A model generated the notes under the pieces. The model was not told the origin of the DNA. It made no database searches and saw nothing but the letters and a program-made list of their open reading frames with translations. Below, piece by piece: positions 22,418 through 32,940 of a stretch of 64,000 nucleotides of DNA. The translations under genes were made by a program, and so were the position numbers. The DNA lies in the NCBI GenBank assembly GCA_001600455.1, contig BCKC01000004.1, positions 4,328,915 to 4,392,914 of the forward strand, given 5' to 3'. This stretch comes from Endocalyx cinctus. Lineage: Eukaryota; Ascomycota; Sordariomycetes; Amphisphaeriales; Apiosporaceae. Position 1 is the first letter of the stretch, and the number at the start of each line of letters is the position of its first letter.

Positions 22418-24532
22418 GGTGCTTTTTTTTTATCGACTCTTGCTCTTAGAAAACGATTGAGGATGAGAGTTTCTCTTTAGCGAGCGTTTGGTGGTTAAAG
22501 AGAAAGTGCTTATGAAAAGAAGCTTTTTTGATTTGAATCTTATGATATTGTGAATGCTTGACTATCTCTATACCTGAAAAATATGGCAGCACGCTGAGAT
22601 TATATAGATATGCAAATATAGCTACATGCGCCATTATTCAACTTTGAATTTTCTCTCTCATCAAGTTACCGCCTATTTCTCAACGATAACCCATTCCGTC
22701 ATATTCCTAACTAGAGTCACTTAATGGCTTCTGTTTTCGACGTGTCCATCTTCTGTCCAAGTTCTGCGATATCTTATTGTGCTGCCTAACTCGAAAAGCA
22801 TGTCCGACGATCTTAGCGGTCTGAGCCTCCGACAACCACGTAATTTCAAATTCGTTAAACCGAAGCCAAGCCGGTTGGAAGGGAGGAGATCGGAGACGAT
22901 GGTTGGACGGGGTCGGAAAATGTTGCTCTCGAGAGGAGCAGCACTGCCACAGAAAAAAAGCTGAAGCCAAGAGAGTCCAAGACTCCCGTACGGTGGATCG
23001 ATGCGGGCCACGTCTCTCAATACATAAGATTTATATATTATGGTCTTCTTGTCTGGGGTCGTCATTCTTCTTTCTCGGCCGTTCATTTGATGAATTTACC
23101 GTTACATTGCGCGAAAAAAGACAAAACGATGTTGACCAAGTTTCGTGAGCTTAATTAAGTAAGGTTTCTCACGTTGATTAGACGTGTATGAGCCGAACCA
23201 ATGGGAATGTTTCCAATATGCTATTCTGGGGATTCGTTAATATATTCTAATTTGCTATTATAGACGGCGTTAGCTTTGGTGGTGACTTTCCGAATACGGA
23301 AATAACGTGAAGCAGACCATGCTTTTTCTCTCGGTTTGATACGACAAGCTTCAGGAAATAAATAGTTCCATTTACCTTAATTACTAAAAGAGGTAGTAAG
23401 AACTTTTCGCCTCGTCTTTTTCTTTACCAGAATGAGAAATTAAAGTAGCATCGCTAAGTGACGACGTCACCGCCAATTGACTGACTTTTCCCCCTGAAAC
23501 TGTCGACTCGTAAGATTTTCTTTCGAGTCGGTGTGGTCGCTCCAGATGATTTGACAAGGTTACATTGCATTCATTCATAGCCTCCATCAAAACTACATCT
23601 CAAGAAAGCTAGTAGTTAGCATCTCGTATGGAGAGCAATTATAACTTGGGGTCGTTCGAGATAGATTACATGACATGTCCTCTGGGCTAGAGCGCCTAGA
23701 ACGAATAATGAGAACAATAACTACCCATATTTCCTGGAAACAACAGAATAAACAAGCACGAAAATAAACGTTTACGTACCTTCTCAGCTTGTCTGAATAC
23801 ATCGAGTCTTACGAGCTGTGGTGTAACGTCTTTTCAATTTATGACAAAATGCGTAGATTGGTAATTAATAGGATACGATTTCTTTTTGTTATTTCTAAGA
23901 ATCTTTGTGTCCTGTTTTTATAGGAACCGCTGTAGTTTCATACAAGCTTCTTCTATGTTAAAATGATCTCATGGAAGAGAAAGTAAACAGCCTGAATCTT
24001 ACCATTTCTTGACCTATAGTTGTGCTTTAACGAAATGATTCCCTACGCTCTCGACAAAGGCTCGATTACGCTACAAATCGAGAATCTTTTATGGCGTTTC
24101 TTAAGCTCTTTATGGCCATCAAAGAGGGCTCTGGATGTAATATATTCTTTATCATTAATATAATGCGTTTGTTTACGTACAAAGAAATACTGCCTTTTGT
24201 TTCATAAGAAACGATTCGAAATCACCATTGGACCAATTTAGACAGCTATAATAACCCTCTCCACCCCCTATGTTTGAATTTTGCTTCTATTCATCATCAT
24301 CATCATCTTCTTCTTCTTCAGTATCTCATTTCATTTCTTAGTGAAAAGTAATTTCTTCTCTTCTCTTCTCATCAAGACTTCTGCCCTGGTAAGTTCCGAA
24401 GCTAGCCTTAGGTTTACTTTATCCCTTTTGGAGTCTATAATACTTTTTGTCGTAGCTATTTTGAAAAGTCGTTTTTTTATCCTCTTTTTATCATTATTAT
24501 ATATATTACTTTACTACATATACTTTGGTATC
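22418..24532. other. Intergenic region, no convincing gene
   Basis: About 2.1 kb between the divergent GPI-protein gene and the Ser/Pro-rich gene. Around 22720-23150 open frames of 60-121 codons occur in four frames at once, which argues against any one of them being real. The last 250 bp are CT-rich and AT-rich and could be the leader of the next gene; an in-frame extension upstream of 24533 encodes only hydrophobic low-complexity sequence. Confidence 0.5.
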
Positions 24533-25228
24533 ATGGTATCGCAGATCAACACCGTTTTCACTGGCGACAAGCGGATCCCGCTTCGCGAGCGACTTCAGCT
24601 GATCCGCCAACGAGTCTCTGGCAGCTCTTACCGGGCTTTGACCAACAACAATCCCGGTCTTAACTTCGCAAGCGGGCGGCCGGCGACCCCTATTCCAGCA
24701 TCAGGACTTTCCGCCCTACCACCGCGTCTGCCAACTCCTCATCTCCCTCCTTCTCTCGAGACGTTATTCGAGAACCCTCGCCCAGCGCCGCGCGCACCTT
24801 TGACGCCACCGTCGCATCTTAATCTCGGTAGTGGTGTTCCTCTCAGCATGCTTTTCCCCCTTCCCCTCCAGCCCAAAGGTAAGTCCAGCAGTACCGGCGT
24901 ATCTTCATCATCTTCTTCATCTTCCTCTTCCTCTTCGTCTTATTCTTCCCGTCTTCTACTCTTCCCTCCCGGGAAACGAGGATCCGGCCGCCCTTTAAAA
25001 AGCGAGCATTTCAACGAGGATGACACCGACATCCTGTTCGACGCCCTTGCGAACCGGGCCGGCGCGGCCGAGAGACAGCGTCGGACCGTCGAGGTCGCCA
25101 ACGAGCGTCGCCGGAGCGGGAATACGACGCCCGAACGTCGCTCCTTTCTGAGTAATAGCGAGGTGGCCAGCGGCCGCTCGAAGATGATGACCGAGAAGCC
25201 GTTGCCTCCCCTGCCTGCTCATGAGTGA
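24533..25228 (+). CDS. Ser/Pro-rich, probably disordered protein
   Basis: A 231-codon frame starts at ATG 24533 (MVSQINTVFTGDKRIPLRERLQ). Its parts are a basic N-terminus with a short amphipathic stretch (LRERLQLIRQRV), a Pro-rich middle (LPPRLPTPHLPPS), a run of 13 Ser, and an Arg/Glu-rich C-terminal half (FNEDDTDILFDALANRAG) ending in EKPLPPLPAHE, a possible SH3-type ligand. I do not recognise a family. A perfect GTAAGT donor lies at 24879. If paired with the GAG at 24980 it would remove 102 nt, including all of the poly-Ser, without changing frame, so the poly-Ser may be intronic or optional. An upstream in-frame extension to 24281 is low-complexity and was not used. Confidence 0.65.
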   Translation: MVSQINTVFTGDKRIPLRERLQLIRQRVSGSSYRALTNNNPGLNFASGRPATPIPASGLSALPPRLPTPHLPPSLETLFENPRPAPRAPLTPPSHLNLGSGVPLSMLFPLPLQPKGKSSSTGVSSSSSSSSSSSSSYSSRLLLFPPGKRGSGRPLKSEHFNEDDTDILFDALANRAGAAERQRRTVEVANERRRSGNTTPERRSFLSNSEVASGRSKMMTEKPLPPLPAHE

Positions 25229-26395
25229 TTGGTTGATGGATGGATGGCGATCAGAAAATGAAAATACTTAATTTGCAATATAAATCATACCTTGCACCTC
25301 GTTTCCTCATCTTATCTTCAGTTAGTAAAATCAAGGATGGAGAGTAATCAAGACGTTGAACATCAATTTACGGTTCTTTCAAGGTAAGTTTACGGCAACG
25401 ATAATGATAAAAGTCTCATTGCCTTCGGTTCTTGTTCAATCCAGCTTCTCTGGATTGAAGTTGTGTTACTTTTAAGCGATCAATATAGACTGTCAATTAT
25501 TACTCAATTAATTTCAGATAAGAGTAGTTAAAATTAAGGATTAGCTATTTGTTGAGGTAATCTCATAAAGAACCAACCCTCTCTCTGTTTCCTGTCGTAG
25601 TCGAGATTTCGAACACGATGGTGTGCTAATGCTGTTCCATCTATGATATATATTAATAATCGGTCGATCGTGGTGAAATCGTATCCTCGTCTAATTATAA
25701 TATTCGAAAAACACCTCTTTACGTCCTTGTTCTCTGATATTAAGAGGTCTTTACCCCGAAATAATATTAATTATTGATGCCCACGGGTCTCTAATAAGAC
25801 TGAAAAGGGTCACCTGTCTAAGTCGTCCTGAGGCCGAGGCTAGCTCTAGAATTTCCCATGTTAATTATTTACTAGTTATTAAATGAGACTCAAGTCGTAA
25901 TCAGGTAGAATGTGATGTCTCAGGTACCATTTTCGCTTACCAGCTACAAAGCGAAACGAGAACAGCTCCCATTATAACAAAGCATTCGCAAAGAGGAAAG
26001 CTGTTTTCGGTGATCTAACGCTTCCGTTTTATAAAGATTGGATCGAGTATTCTTTCATGTTATAATTCATTATGCTAAAACACTATTACGACAGTTTAAT
26101 TTGAACAAAGGCCAACAGTGACCGGTATATACAACATAATTCTCACCATCAACTTTGGATAATTACTATTATTCCATACAAATTTCTAAATTTCTTTTTT
26201 TTCCCCCTTTTTCGAATAAACTCAATTTTCGTAATTAATCAACCACATCACGTATTCCGTCTCATTCACCGATAAAGACTAAGGCGAATTACCCGTGACC
26301 AATTCTTTCGGTATTCAATCTTCAATACTATCTCGCGCATTAAAATAGGCCTATAATTACCGTCCCTAATTTTACAGTACTGACATTAACGCATC
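25229..26395. other. Intergenic region, nothing recognised
   Basis: About 1.2 kb, strongly AT-rich, between two plus-strand genes. It should contain the 3' UTR of the Ser/Pro-rich gene and the promoter of the next. No coding potential noticed. Confidence 0.5.
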
Positions 26396-27483
26396 ATGGC
26401 GGCGGGCGGCGCGGCGGGTCCTTTTNCTTTTATCGACGACCGGCTCCCAAATGGGCTCGAGTGGAACAGTAAGTGGAAATAAGTCATTTCTTTTCACACT
26501 TCCCAGTAATACCCTCTTTGTTCTATCTGAAGATCCAGCAACATAACCCACTTTTTTGTCTTGCCAAAGTATGAAAATACTTGCTAACAAAACTCTGCTT
26601 TGTGAAGTGCCATGGCCTTACAACGGTCAAGAGCCTGCGGACCCTTTAGGAGTGATAACCCCTTATATAGTAGTACCTACTATTACTGAAGAGCAAGCAA
26701 GCCTTTTGTCTTTGGCATTCAAGGGGATCAGTAAGGGGCAGGGCGTCGTCCCATACACTTACATGCACGAGCTTCTTAATCTCTACAATATTCGCAGCCC
26801 CAATGCACAGGTCAACCATCCGGTACGTAATTTCTATACTGAGCCCAAGAAAATTGTGTTAGAAGTGTTGTAAATAAGAATATGATCGAGAGACTTACTT
26901 TACCTTCATCTAGTGGGTATACTACCATCCGGTCATTACCCTGTACCCGGGGGGCCGGGCCAGTCACATAGACCTCATGAACCTCCCACCGGACATCGTC
27001 ACCGACTTCTCGCTCGATTTTCTGACGTATTCATCTATGGACCGGCGGGTCAACCGATTCGGGCAGTATCGCTGTATGGTGTTCATTTTTCGGCACGCGT
27101 CATCGTCGCCCGGAACAAAGCCGCAAGGCGATACCGATACCTTCTCCGTCTGCATTTACGACCGCCTCGACAGCTCGATGCAGTTCCACGATACGGACGA
27201 TGGCGGCGACGTTTACATCCATCGCACGAACGCGGTGGACAATTGGTGGAAGCAAGCGCGCACGCCTTGGACGGTGAACGACCCGCGGAACCCCGCCTAC
27301 GCCGCTTTACGACCCGGCCAGGTCCGCAAAGTCTGGAGATCGTCGAGCACGGCGCGGGAGCAAAGCCGGGCCAGCGCGTCACTTGCGCTCAGCGGTTGGT
27401 GGGCTATAGCTATAGGGATGGAGGCCGCTGTTCAGTACGTAAACCTCTCCCAGACCTCGTCGTCCCCCCCCCCTTGGTTATAA
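26396..27483 (+). CDS. Unrecognised protein; sequence contains an undetermined base
   Basis: A plausible three-exon model is 26396-26468, 26608-26822 and 26914-27483, giving 285 residues. The joints give LEWN|MPWPYNGQ and VNHP|WVYYHPV. Donors are GTAAGT and GTACGT; acceptors are GAAG (after a GCTAAC branch point) and CTAG. The central exon is regular (YIVVPTITEEQASLL, YMHELLNLYNI) and exon 3 is GC-rich with structured segments (HIDLMNLPPDIVTDFSLDFLTY, CMVFIFRHASS, FSVCIYDRLDSS, SGWWAIAIG). The alternation of hydrophobic strands with a charged D-R pair faintly recalls cysteine-protease or Ulp1-type folds, but I cannot name a family. Position 26426 is N, inside codon 11. A donor-like GTACGT at 27437 could instead splice to a frame that stays open to 27864, so the C-terminus is uncertain. 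Confidence 0.6.
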
Positions 27484-28535
27484 ACAAAGTTTTCAAGATT
27501 CATTTTTCTTCATTTTTCGATCTTGTTTTACTGACTCAAAGTCTAATTAATCAGAGTAATGGCAAACCCTACAACCCCCTTACCCCATCCGTTTAACACT
27601 CCGGACATTGTCGAAAATACCCTGTGTTTAGCCGATGATCGCGTACCGTGCTTGTTTGTTCTCATTTTCCAGATTTTATATCGAAATAAGGACAAAATAA
27701 AGTCCATTGAACATTACGGGAGCGCGTCCGAGGTTCAAAGGCGGTACAGAATACCGCCGGCACATCGCGTACTTGGAACGGCGGTTTACCGAAACAGCAG
27801 GTTCATACAAAATCAAAATCTCAAGTTGATGCCCATTTGGTTTACGAACGCCCTAGGAATATGAGCTTGAAGACCGCAAATTCGGTGCGATTCTTTCTGA
27901 AAACGTAAACATACGAGCTCGTGTAGCTGCAAGGCTGATAGCGTCTTATTCTTTTTCACTTTAGTATTATGTATTTTATTTGATCAGTTTTTTTTTTTTT
28001 TTTTTAAGCAGGGAACGGGGAAGCTGAGGGAACGGGAAAGCTGAGAGGAGTGTACCTTTTCATATTCTATTAAAAGAAATCACATTATTTGATAGTATAT
28101 TGAATCATAATTTTGCAGAACTCTTATTTGTGACATTTTAGCTAAAATGACGACTTACAAGATAAAAGTGATCCGTAATGGTCTTACGCTGTTCTATGTA
28201 ATTAGGAGACTAGAAATAATCCTAATTACCTACTAATTAATAATTAAGGTCGGCATCGCGGCTCGAGACTCGAGTATACATGACAATTACGTGCAGATAA
28301 CTATATAATTGTGAAACCTCAAGTCTAGAACAACTACTTAGTACAGATCGTAGCTTTGTAACAATCAATGGAATAACGAGAAGACGGAGTTTAGAGAAAT
28401 GATATGTATCTAATTTTATAGATTATTCATATTATTAACAGGAGTCTGTTTCTTTCCTCGAATTAACTAGATACATTAGAATATTCAATCTCAACTACCC
28501 CTTTTATGCTTCTTCCGATCTCCGGTAATTATTAC
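27484..28535. other. Intergenic region, possibly with a 3' exon at its left end
   Basis: About 1 kb between convergent genes. The first 380 bp stay open in one frame (27559-27864) and might be a further exon of the preceding gene. The remainder is AT-rich, with an A/T homopolymer near 27987, and shows nothing recognisable. Confidence 0.4.
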
Positions 28536-29501
28536 TTAGTTCTCAAGGTATTTGATGAAGTCGAGATAATGTTTCGAAACGATTTCAGTCCGACTCATGG
28601 CGTCGTGGGCATTAATGGTCAGAAGGTTGAGAAACTGCGCCTTATCCTTGGGCGCGTATTTCCTATCCAGGAAGACCTCCGGAACCTTCGCTATGCTGGC
28701 GGTCAGCTCGGACACGGAGGGATCCAGGTGCACGGACGTGCGAAGCAGCTCTATGGACCCGTGCAAGAAGAACAAGATCTTGCTCAGGGTCTCGTCCTTC
28801 TCCTCCAGCGGTTCCGCGATGCGGCAGACGGCGGCGTTGATGCACTCGAGGAGCGCGCGGACGCTCTGGAGCCACTCGAGCATGCTTTGGTTGTACATCT
28901 TGACGTCGGGCTCCCGCAGCCTCTTGGTCTGCGATATGTACGTGGCGTCCTGGAAGTAGCAGACGGCCTCCTCGTGCGCGTAGAACCTCCACCGGACCGG
29001 CTCGAAATTCAGCAGCGGGATGTACTGCACGCCCGCCGTCGTCATGAGCTGCATCGCCTCGAACCCGAACGTCCGCTTGACCATCGGCAGGAAGAACCGC
29101 TCGTACTCGGCCGGGTCGAAGACGTACGACAGCGCGTCCGCGAACCAGTCCAGAACCAGGCGGTACTCCTTCAGCTCCATGGGCGGCTCCTCGGGGATGC
29201 ACCCGGCCTTGCGCTGCTGAATCTCGTAGTAGATGAGGCACAGCTCGGCGATGTTGACCATGCGATGATCTTCCCCGAGGCATGGCTGCTGCAGGCCAAA
29301 GCACAGCAAATCAAGCGTCTCGGTTTGGTCTCGACAGCTTACGCACTTGAGAGAAAAGACCTTGATGATGGGATTGTCTTCGAATAGCGTGATTTCGAAG
29401 TTGGTGGCCGCGCAATAGTCCACATATAGTGACCATAGGCAAGACGCTTCTTGGGTAACTGGGTGGCCACAAGCGTAGATGCATTGCTTAACCTGTTCCA
29501 T
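28536..29501 (-). CDS. Unrecognised fungal protein with N-terminal Cys/His motif
   Basis: A single uninterrupted 321-codon frame starts at ATG 29501. The N-terminus has Cys/His pairs (CIYACGHPV, then LKCVSC at about residue 53) in an arrangement that could bind zinc. The rest is predicted mostly helical, with regular Leu/acid spacing (AELCLIYYEIQQRKAG, ALLECINAAVCRIAEPLEEKDE, FLNLLTINAHDAM). The GC-rich third positions and even composition mark it as a real gene. I do not recognise the family; similar lineage-specific proteins are common in Pezizomycotina. No signal peptide or membrane helix is seen, so a cytosolic or nuclear location is likely. Confidence 0.8.
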   Translation of the reverse strand: MEQVKQCIYACGHPVTQEASCLWSLYVDYCAATNFEITLFEDNPIIKVFSLKCVSCRDQTETLDLLCFGLQQPCLGEDHRMVNIAELCLIYYEIQQRKAGCIPEEPPMELKEYRLVLDWFADALSYVFDPAEYERFFLPMVKRTFGFEAMQLMTTAGVQYIPLLNFEPVRWRFYAHEEAVCYFQDATYISQTKRLREPDVKMYNQSMLEWLQSVRALLECINAAVCRIAEPLEEKDETLSKILFFLHGSIELLRTSVHLDPSVSELTASIAKVPEVFLDRKYAPKDKAQFLNLLTINAHDAMSRTEIVSKHYLDFIKYLEN

Positions 29502-30476
29502 TTTTTTTTCTTTTTAGGTGATAATTATCGCGGATTTTCCTGATGAGTAAAATGCCGAAGATTCCTCTTGTTGATGCTATATGATTTACGTCTTTTTGTT
29601 CTAGAAGATGGGTTAATAATTATATTGAATTTCTTGATGATCTAAGATGATTGTAAAACATTATGAGCCACCAGATAGATGGACATATTTATAATAAGAA
29701 TGATCAGGCACCATCTTGCCTTCACCATTATCATGCCTTCTCCTATGAACAATCGTTTTCGGTGTCGGGATAGTCAAAGAATTTTGCCATGGTGGAATAT
29801 TCTATTGATTTCACTTCTTTGTTTTCATATTTTAACAATGTGATTGTTTAACAGAATAATGGAATGCAAGAATAAGAAACCGGCATAACCATTCCCCTAA
29901 GACACTAATACATCTTTGTAAAGACTTGGTAACATTTATACACTTAAGGCTTCTCTTATTTACACAGCATAATAATTAGAAATTGATTCTTTGTGCATAG
30001 AGTTGAGCCTTTGTATAAGGAGTTATGCATAGACAACTGTTTTAGTATAGAAACTTATGAAATGAATAAGTGAAAAAGGCCTATGTAAGTAGCTGTATAG
30101 CTCTCACCCGTGGACCTGGGTAATTGATGGTGGTGTCATGTTTTGAAGGTTGAAACCTTGTAACTTTCTCACAATTGATGCGTAAGAAACTTCTATTCAT
30201 CGCCTGTTCTGCCTCGAGATCATTCCCGATCCCTGTGCCGAAGGCCTGATTAATTATTATTTCACGCATAAGACCGAATCAATGTGTCTACATTCTAGTA
30301 TTGAGAAAGTAATCGAACCGGGACCGAATGACCGAGTGCACTAATTAATGCTGATAAGGAAATGTACCAAGATGACAGCCTGCTATATCTTTATATCCGA
30401 AAAAAATGAAAGTAAGTATAATTGAGTTCTATATCTGTATATCATGAACGGTATCCCAACCGAAAACCCTTTATAT
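29502..30476. other. Intergenic region, nothing recognised
   Basis: About 1 kb between two minus-strand genes, AT-rich. It should contain the promoter of the unrecognised gene on its left and the 3' UTR of the Mch1-type transporter on its right. A 62-codon frame near 30081-30269 has no distinguishing features. Confidence 0.5.
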
Positions 30477-32207
30477 CTAGATCAAAATGCCTTTCTTTGA
30501 CCACCCATTTCTGCCTTTCCAGGCCCAGAAAACCATGAAGGTTCCAACCCACACGCAAGCAGCCATGGCCCAAAAGGTAGGCGCGTAGCACTGCTTGCCG
30601 TAGCAGAAGACGTCGTCGTCATCGCCGTCCTCGGCGAGCGGCGACGACTCGGCGCCGGCTTGATATACCGTCGAATAGATGAAGCCCCACATGGAGGAGC
30701 CAAAGGCCGGAGTGATGGCCATTATACCAAAGTTCGTACCAAAATTCTCTACTCCCCATATGATGGTGATGATAATGGGAGTGAGGCTGAAGACGGCACC
30801 GTAGCCGGCTCCGACGCATCCGGACACGATCCAGAAGCGAGTTCCGTGTTCCTGTACCGCACCCGAAGCCAAGACGACTAAACCTACGGAGAGGATAGTG
30901 GCAGATGCTATGAACAAGGTAACTCTTGAAATGGAGAACTTCTGTCGGAGTGGGTGTTGAGAAAAGGGGACACCGGTTTGCACGTGTTGGCTACTAGGGG
31001 TCGGCGAGAGGAGATCACTCAGTGACGCCGCTCCTAGACGGGCAACAGTGCCGACTGTAGCCATGATAGACACGTGGGTTGCTGCTGTTGTAGGGATCGA
31101 AGCTGAACCTGGAGAATATAAGGTTCCGATAATGGTGCCAAGATTGTTTTGGAAAGCCTCGCCGGGCCCGGTGATCAGCCAGAAGCCCAAAGCGAAGAAC
31201 CACATGGTGGGGTCGGTCAAGAACCTCTTAGTTTCGGCGTTTAGAAGCCACGTCTTCTTCAGACGAGCGTTATCTTCATCGATCTCGTCGTCTTTGCTGG
31301 GATCTAGAAGGTCATCGCTGGAATCAGCTGGTTCGATGGCGCCGTAGCTTTCGCCACTCCTACGACGGAAGACTCCGTTCCCGTCAAGTATGCCACTCCT
31401 TTCTAGCTCCTCGACAGCCTCGTCTATAAGGTCCTCCTCATCTACGATGCGTAAAGTAAAGGTTCCGATGATTCCGAGGGCGGTAAGCAGTACGCAGAGA
31501 AATACGAAGAAGTGGAAGACGTTTACGTCTCCCCGACTGCCGTCAGACAGCTTCTCGTAGAAGATGCGGCTTCCGAGCTGACTTAAGATCATTCCACTCA
31601 AGCCGAAGGATGCGATGGGAGCGACAAGCATAAGACTGCGGTATTTTCCTTTTCCAAAGTTCTTGGCGCAGGCGGTGATGGCACCTATATACATGCACGA
31701 GGTACCGACGCCGATAGCGACGAAGGCGAAGACCATGGGGGCGTAGGTATCGGCCGTGCTCAATCCGGCCGCTACCTCATCGACGCCTTTCCGATACAAG
31801 CCAGCCGCGAGCCCGTACCCGCAGGCGAAGAGGATGGCGGATAGGAAGGAGAGCGGGCCGGGACCGGAGCGATCGCACATGTACCCGATGAGAGGCACGG
31901 GTATGTACATGGACACTGTCATAGCGCTCGAGATGCCATTTATTTTTAGTTGGGTATAATGTAACCGCGACTGGAAGAGGTGGCCGTAGAGGGAGAAGAC
32001 GGTGACGGAACCGGCGCAGAAGGCGGCTAAGACGGACGAGACGAACGCGATCGTACGGATGGCCTGGGTTTTCCGACGGCGCAGCTTCGAGCTCCGATAA
32101 CCATCATCGCCGCTTATCGATGTTCCGGGGCTCGGCGAACCTAAGGTCGATGAGGAGGACGTTCGTAGTAGCGGCGTGAGGGTATCTTCGGATGATTGGG
32201 ACGCCAT
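30477..32207 (-). CDS. mch1: Mch1-type major facilitator transporter
   Basis: A single exon of 576 codons starts at ATG 32207. The product is an MFS carrier of the Mch1 (monocarboxylate-transporter-homologue) group, which is usually vacuolar. A Ser/Thr-rich N-tail (LTPLLRTSSSSTLGSPSPG) and a basic RRRK patch precede about 12 hydrophobic helices in two blocks. The first block begins at AFVSSVLAAFCAGSVTVFSLYG and carries the A-like motif GYMCDRSGPGPLSF between helices 2 and 3. A long acidic cytosolic loop (about residues 265-330) separates the halves. The second half has WFFALGFWLITGPGEAFQNNLGTI and GAVFSLTPIIITIIWGVENFGTNFG, segments typical of this group. The transported substrate is not established for Mch1 proteins. 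An alternative TTG three codons upstream was rejected. Confidence 0.92.
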   Translation of the reverse strand: MASQSSEDTLTPLLRTSSSSTLGSPSPGTSISGDDGYRSSKLRRRKTQAIRTIAFVSSVLAAFCAGSVTVFSLYGHLFQSRLHYTQLKINGISSAMTVSMYIPVPLIGYMCDRSGPGPLSFLSAILFACGYGLAAGLYRKGVDEVAAGLSTADTYAPMVFAFVAIGVGTSCMYIGAITACAKNFGKGKYRSLMLVAPIASFGLSGMILSQLGSRIFYEKLSDGSRGDVNVFHFFVFLCVLLTALGIIGTFTLRIVDEEDLIDEAVEELERSGILDGNGVFRRRSGESYGAIEPADSSDDLLDPSKDDEIDEDNARLKKTWLLNAETKRFLTDPTMWFFALGFWLITGPGEAFQNNLGTIIGTLYSPGSASIPTTAATHVSIMATVGTVARLGAASLSDLLSPTPSSQHVQTGVPFSQHPLRQKFSISRVTLFIASATILSVGLVVLASGAVQEHGTRFWIVSGCVGAGYGAVFSLTPIIITIIWGVENFGTNFGIMAITPAFGSSMWGFIYSTVYQAGAESSPLAEDGDDDDVFCYGKQCYAPTFWAMAACVWVGTFMVFWAWKGRNGWSKKGILI

Positions 32208-32940
32208 TTTGTTCAATGACTGGGTCAGTCCGCCTCCGATCGCGGTTAGCGACGCGGATAAGGAATGAAATAATACCTAAGACGGTAACTAAGGAGGGAA
32301 ATATATGTAAGTAAAATTAAATAATAAAGACGATATAGAACATTATACTGCAAAAGGTAAAAAACAGACGAGAATACAAAAGGAAAGGATGAGATGGAAG
32401 TTAGGATTTTTCCATTTCCGAATGATGTAAGAGGAAAAGACTCATGTGAGCTTGAATCAAGATGAGGTGGACATGACATGGTATGAAGACCCTGTTTAAT
32501 CTGCTTAAGAATATCTACGATAGGCTGAGATTCATTATATTTAGTGATGACCTGGCAGGTTGGCGTAGGCTGGCGCTGATTGATTGCGGTACGTTTTTAT
32601 TTTAGTGGATTTCTTAGGCTACTCTTATAACGGTGTAAGCATGTAAATACCGTTTGTTAGCGTCTTACGACCCCAATGACAGCCTGTCTGCCTGTCGTAT
32701 CCACCTATTAGAGTACCTAAGCACTCAAATACTCACTGTTAACACCGAATAATTGTGGAGATCGACGTACACCCCTCTCGATGATCATGTCGCCTGAGCA
32801 TTGGTACTACTGAACGTGCATTATCAGCTGAACATATCGCGAGTTGATATTTGTTATGAGCTATGACATGCCAATGCACTGGGTATTAGCTTATTTATTA
32901 GATAAGAAAGGATAAACGATATATCTCTTTTATTCATCTT
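32208..32940. other. Divergent intergenic region (promoters)
   Basis: About 730 bp between the divergent mch1 and F-box genes. It is AT-rich. No gene or structured element noticed. Confidence 0.5.

Noticed and set aside
22707..23148. Four overlapping frames near 22.9 kb
   Set aside because: Coding in four frames at once is implausible; the region is merely poor in stops because of locally balanced GC.
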